64,000 nucleotides of DNA from positions 62,001 to 126,000 of the forward strand of contig CAVTPF010000022.1 in NCBI GenBank assembly GCA_963736525.1, read 5' to 3'. Source of the stretch: Bog-473 sp963736525. GTDB lineage: Bacteria; Actinomycetota; Acidimicrobiia; Acidimicrobiales; RAAP-2. Under the pieces are notes generated by a model that worked only from the letters and a program-made list of their open reading frames with translations, made no database searches and had not been told where the DNA came from. A program made the translations under genes and the position numbers. Shown in pieces: positions 60,769-64,000 of the stretch (positions are counted from its first letter, which is position 1; each line of letters begins with the position of its first letter).

Positions 60769-62562
60769 CGGGGGCGGGGGCGCCAGCGCCGCCAGCTCGG
60801 GAGCCGCGGCGGGAGTGTCGCGCTCCGGGGCAGGCGGGGCCGGCGGGTCGAGAGGCATCGGTGGCGGGGGGACGGCGCGCAGCGTGCCGTGCCCGGGGGG
60901 CAGCGCCGCCTCGGCCTCGGTGCGGCGGCGCTCCATCAGGGCCAGCAGGTCGCGCCACTCGCGCCCGCCGATCCGCGGCAGCTCCTTGGGCAGCCGCCGC
61001 AGGAGCCGCTCGACTTCGCGCCGGTGCCGCTCCGCGACGCCGCCCATGACGAAGATGGTGGCCGGAGGCAGGCCGGTGTGGCCCGTGGCGAGATCGGCCA
61101 GCCGGACGGAGGCGACTTCGGCGTCCTGCATCAGTCCCAGCTCGTCCTGCAGCGCGGTGAGTTGGCGGACGAACCGCGCGGTGCGACCGCCGTACACCTC
61201 GGAGCTGAACTCGAGCGCGTAGCGCAACCGCTTGCAGCGGATGCGGAGCTGGTGGAAGTCCGACACGACGCCCGTCTTCTTCGCCCGTTTGGCCGCCTTG
61301 GCCACCCTGGCGTGCCTCGTCAGGACGAGGTCCGGGATGCCGATCACCGCCGGGACCCTCGTCGCCAGCGAGCGTCGTGCCGGACCCTGCTGCACCATGG
61401 ACGACAGACCCCGGGCCAGCCGCTCCCAGCGGACCGAGTCGAGGGCGCTCAGCATGTCGGCGCGGGCTCCCTCGCGCTCACGCTCCAACAGGGCGGAAAG
61501 CTCGGTGAGCGGGTCGTGACCGTCAGGCCGGATGTCGGCGCTCCACCCGGCGGTGGCCGTGGCCATGGCGGCCAGCCCCTCCAGCTGCACGTCGAGGTCG
61601 CGCACCGCGCCGAGCACCCGGCCCAACCAGCCCAGCTCCTCGCGGAACACCTGGGCCCGGACCGGGAGCACCCCGGCGAACAGGGCGAGCGCGGCGCGGA
61701 GGCGGCGGGTGGCCACCCGCATGTCGTGCAGTTCCTCGGGGTCTTCGCCGAGCCGGGTTCCCGGCTCCTTGTCGCGCAACACCGCCAGCTGCCGTCGGAG
61801 GACGGCAAAGGCGAGATCGCCCATCGTCGAGGACTCGCCGATCGCGGTCGAGCCGAGATCCGGAGAACCCGGGATCTCGCGCCCCACGCCGAGGAGGCCG
61901 GCCTCGAACTTGGAGAGGCGCGCCGGCTGGAGCCCGCAGGAGGCGCGGAGTTGCTCCACGATGGGGTCCAGCGCGTCGAGCCACTCGGGCCGGACCTCGA
62001 CCTCGACACGTCGAAGCTGCATCGGGCGCTGGCCGCCGCCGACGACGATCACGGTGTCGTCCAGCGCGACCTCCGCCGCATCGACACCGCCGACGCGCAG
62101 GGCGAAGGGCCGCCGCCGTGTTCGCACCTGGAGCACCTCGTGCAGACCGTGTGCGCCCACGATCGCGCGCAGCCGGCGGCCGACCGGGCCGCTGGGCCCG
62201 AGCCCGGCCACGCCGGACACGGGCAGGACCTCGGTGACCTCCAGTCGCTGCCGCAGGCCGCTCCCCTCGGCGGGGCGGGTGTCCTTCAGCGTGATCTCGT
62301 CGTGGCGGCCGCGGCGGCGTGTGCGTACGACGAAACCGGCGCGCGCGATGCGCCAGTCGTCCGTGTCGAGGTAGGAGTCGACCAGGCGCCGGGGCGTGCG
62401 GGCGAGCGCGGTGACGGTCCCCCTGTCGCCGGCCTCCACCGCGAGCGTGGGCAGCGTGGCGAGCCAGCGCTCGACCGGTCGCAGATCGAGGGCGTCGAAC
62501 TGCCATTCGATCTCGACGGGATCGCGCGGATCCCCCGGCCCCGCACTGCTGGAATCGGACAT
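60751..62562 (-). CDS. CYTH-CHAD domain protein
   Basis: 603 aa. The N-terminal CYTH tunnel fold (about 15-210) begins EIEWQFDALD, with EWQF in place of the usual ExExK start, and has RTRRRGRHDEITLKD and LRRVEVEVRPEW. The CHAD domain (about 250-560) has the paired-helix His motif DPEELHDMRVATRRLRAALA and FHQLRIRCKRLRYALEF. CYTH binds triphosphates or polyphosphate and CHAD binds polyphosphate. The altered EWQF start may weaken catalysis. The tail is Pro-rich. ATG 62562 is chosen over the longer low-complexity frame. Confidence 0.92.
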   Translation of the reverse strand: MSDSSSAGPGDPRDPVEIEWQFDALDLRPVERWLATLPTLAVEAGDRGTVTALARTPRRLVDSYLDTDDWRIARAGFVVRTRRRGRHDEITLKDTRPAEGSGLRQRLEVTEVLPVSGVAGLGPSGPVGRRLRAIVGAHGLHEVLQVRTRRRPFALRVGGVDAAEVALDDTVIVVGGGQRPMQLRRVEVEVRPEWLDALDPIVEQLRASCGLQPARLSKFEAGLLGVGREIPGSPDLGSTAIGESSTMGDLAFAVLRRQLAVLRDKEPGTRLGEDPEELHDMRVATRRLRAALALFAGVLPVRAQVFREELGWLGRVLGAVRDLDVQLEGLAAMATATAGWSADIRPDGHDPLTELSALLEREREGARADMLSALDSVRWERLARGLSSMVQQGPARRSLATRVPAVIGIPDLVLTRHARVAKAAKRAKKTGVVSDFHQLRIRCKRLRYALEFSSEVYGGRTARFVRQLTALQDELGLMQDAEVASVRLADLATGHTGLPPATIFVMGGVAERHRREVERLLRRLPKELPRIGGREWRDLLALMERRRTEAEAALPPGHGTLRAVPPPPMPLDPPAPPAPERDTPAAAPELAALAPPPPSSQRE

Positions 62563-62614
62563 CGCGCTCAGGCTACTGCGGGTCCCCGCCGGCGGCCCAG
62601 CGGTCATCCCTCTT

Positions 62615-62668
62615 GTCGAGCGTTGGTCGAGCGTTGTGGAGCGTTGTGGAGCGTTGTCGAGCGATTGC
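62615..62668. repeat. 10-11-bp imperfect tandem repeat
   Basis: GTCGAGCGTTG, GTCGAGCGTTG, TGGAGCGTTG, TGGAGCGTTG and TCGAGCGATTG follow each other between the divergent CHAD and NUDIX genes. It lies in the shared promoter region and could bind a regulator or be a slippage product. Confidence 0.85.
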
Positions 62669-62720
62669 CGCCAATTGGCGCGGACGCGGCGGTAATGTGC
62701 CGATAGTGGCGCGACGAGCG

Positions 62721-63158
62721 ATGACTGCGGAGCTCCCTTCACCTACCGAGGTCGTGCAGGCCGCCGGCGGGCTGGTCGTCCGCCGGCACACGGCGACGCT
62801 CGAGATCGTGCTGGTGCACCGGCCGGCGCAGCAGGACTGGTCGTTCCCCAAGGGCAAGCTCGAGCCGGGGGAGACGTTCGAGCTGGCGGCGCTGCGCGAG
62901 GTGCACGAGGAGACCGGCTTGGCCTGCCGTCTCCTGCGCTTCATCGGCCACACCGAGTACGCGGACCGCAAGGGGCGGCCCAAGGCGGTGGCCTACTGGG
63001 TGATGGCGGCCGAGTCGGGCGTCTTCAGCCGCAACGAGGAGGTCGACGAATTGCGCTGGCTCACCCTCGACGACGCCTCCCGCACCCTCTCGTATTCCCG
63101 CGATCGGGAGTTGGTGGCCGTGCTCATGGCTGCTGACCAGGTCGATCCGGTCATCTAA
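62721..63158 (+). CDS. NUDIX hydrolase, MutT-like
   Basis: 145 aa: VQAAGGLVVRRHTATLEIVL, DWSFPKGKLEPGETFELAAL then REVHEETGL, which completes the NUDIX box (GX5EX7REUXEETGU). WSFPKGK is typical of the MutT1/ diadenosine or dinucleoside polyphosphate hydrolases. There is no C-terminal histidine-phosphatase domain as in mycobacterial MutT1. ATG 62721 or GTG 62706 may start it. Confidence 0.87.
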   Translation: MTAELPSPTEVVQAAGGLVVRRHTATLEIVLVHRPAQQDWSFPKGKLEPGETFELAALREVHEETGLACRLLRFIGHTEYADRKGRPKAVAYWVMAAESGVFSRNEEVDELRWLTLDDASRTLSYSRDRELVAVLMAADQVDPVI

Positions 63159-63370
63159 ACCCTTTCAAAATTTCCTGAAATTCTGTGTTTACCCGGTCCA
63201 GGATCGGGAATAATGGGGCCTAGCGATCTACCGCCTGATCGCACTGCCGGCGTGTGTGCCCCAGTCGAGAGCTCCAGGACCTATCGCCAAGGGCCCTGAG
63301 ACAGCGTCTTTGACGTCAATCGGCTGGGGCACCGTCGGCGCTTCTGCTGACGAGCGGGCTCACGTGTGTG
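63159..63370. other. AT-rich gap between convergent genes
   Basis: Contains the palindrome AATTTC-CT-GAAATT at 63169-63182, in one of the least GC-rich spots of the window. It may end transcription from either side. No ORF is supported. Confidence 0.5.
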
Positions 63371-64000
63371 TCAATCCTGGTCAGGGGCACTTTCGTGCAC
63401 GATGACCCGGCCGGTGGTCTGCACCGGGTGAATGGCCATTAGCGCGTGGCGGTCGCCGCCTGCCCAGGCCTCGAGGTCGAGCGATGACAGGCGTTGCACC
63501 TCGTCGGGATCCTCGACGCGGCGGCAGGGCCCCGTCACCAGCACGCTCCAGCCCTCGCTGAGCGCCTCCTCCACCCGGTCGATCTCGAAACCGACCGTCT
63601 CCCCCGAGCCCAGCACGGACGCCTTGGCGTCGTCGGTGCTGAAGACGACCTGGTCCTCGGTGAATTCGTAGTTGACCGGGAGCGCGACCGGACCGCGCTC
63701 GGTGGAGAAGACGAGGCGGCCCACCCCGCCGACCGACAGGTGGGTGCGGCACTGCTCGGGCGTGAGCTCGTTGAGCGCGGCATGGGGCAGGGCACGCCCA
63801 TGGCCGGGCGGGCGGTCGCCCGTGCCTCCCAGGAGCTCGAGGGGCGAGGTGTCGAGCGCGAGCGCGATCAGCAGCAGCGTGCCGCTGGACAGGTTGGCGT
63901 CGGGGCTCGACTCGAAGTAGGCGAGGTAGCCGGGGTCGATGCCCGCCCGCGTCGCGAGCTCCTCGACGCTCAGCCCGAGGGCGTCGCGGCGTGTGGCCAC
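63371..64000 (-). CDS. HTH-PPOX flavin-binding protein, 5' end outside window
   Basis: The frame is open to the right edge. The N-terminal part is an XRE-type HTH (TRRDALGLSVEELATRAGID PGYLAYFE split by the turn). The C-terminal part is a PNPOx-like split barrel (LSVGGVGRLVFSTERGPVAL, PVNYEFTEDQVVFSTDDAKA, GWSVLVTGPCRRVEDPDEVQ), the fold of F420- or FMN-binding oxidoreductases. HTH-PPOX fusions occur in actinobacteria. It may sense or use a flavin; the start could lie beyond base 64000. Confidence 0.85.
   Translation of the reverse strand: MATRRDALGLSVEELATRAGIDPGYLAYFESSPDANLSSGTLLLIALALDTSPLELLGGTGDRPPGHGRALPHAALNELTPEQCRTHLSVGGVGRLVFSTERGPVALPVNYEFTEDQVVFSTDDAKASVLGSGETVGFEIDRVEEALSEGWSVLVTGPCRRVEDPDEVQRLSSLDLEAWAGGDRHALMAIHPVQTTGRVIVHESAPDQD

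Overview
The window is about 64 kb of GC-rich DNA. GTG starts are frequent, stop/start overlaps of the GTGA, ATGA and TGATG kind are common, and genes are tightly packed. Glucosyl-3-phosphoglycerate synthase, an actinobacterial-type coproheme decarboxylase, the order thrC-like / MoaD-like / CIRCE-groEL and a CYTH-CHAD protein all point to an actinomycete. Acidimicrobiia or a related soil or aquatic lineage is my best guess; nothing here fixes the taxon. No prophage, insertion sequence, CRISPR array or rRNA operon was found.

Layout. 0-6 kb: end of a SpoU rRNA methyltransferase, mscL, tRNA-Thr, a LytR_C protein, then a compatible-solute block (otsB convergent with gpgS-otsA). 4.6-8.0 kb: an S-box (SAM) aptamer leads a threonine-synthase-like gene coupled to a MoaD/ThiS-like sulfur carrier, followed by CIRCE-groEL. 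8-20 kb: coproheme decarboxylase, larE with an in-frame 24-bp tandem repeat, two NUDIX/GNAT genes, a lipoprotein, an amidase, a WYL regulator with compensating frameshifts, a DsbA-like protein, the coupled operon larB-larC-PLP decarboxylase, and pheA. 20-36 kb: amidohydrolase and VOC genes, an MFS exporter, a branched-chain-amino-acid-type ABC operon with fused permeases, a 5'-3' exonuclease, a GNAT-AAA+ fusion, a GH43-type protein paired with a coiled-coil membrane protein, and an enoyl-CoA hydratase.

36-46 kb looks less GC-rich and holds surface or secreted functions: two large membrane proteins (one broken by two indels), a small secreted protein with a frameshift in a G7 tract, a secreted GH65 acid-trehalase-like enzyme with a C-terminal F5/8-like domain, and a Tat-exported phospholipase C/phosphoesterase. 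46-64 kb is housekeeping-like: tRNA-Ser, typA, a pair of unknown genes with weak nuclease-like features, a patatin, a methyltransferase, an Lhr-type helicase, pxpA and a pxpB-pxpC fusion, a TauE exporter, an EthD-like protein, CYTH-CHAD, NUDIX, and an HTH-PPOX protein cut by the right edge.

Themes. (1) SAM-sensing control of a PLP enzyme plus sulfur carrier suggests carrier-dependent homocysteine synthesis rather than plain threonine synthesis. (2) larB, larC and larE together can build the nickel-pincer nucleotide cofactor, yet no LarA racemase is present; larBC is coupled to a PLP decarboxylase. (3) Trehalose and glucosylglycerate synthesis genes share a window with a secreted trehalase-like enzyme. 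(4) At least five indels, usually in short runs, break or scramble otherwise good genes. They may be real decay, phase variation or assembly error and should be checked against reads.
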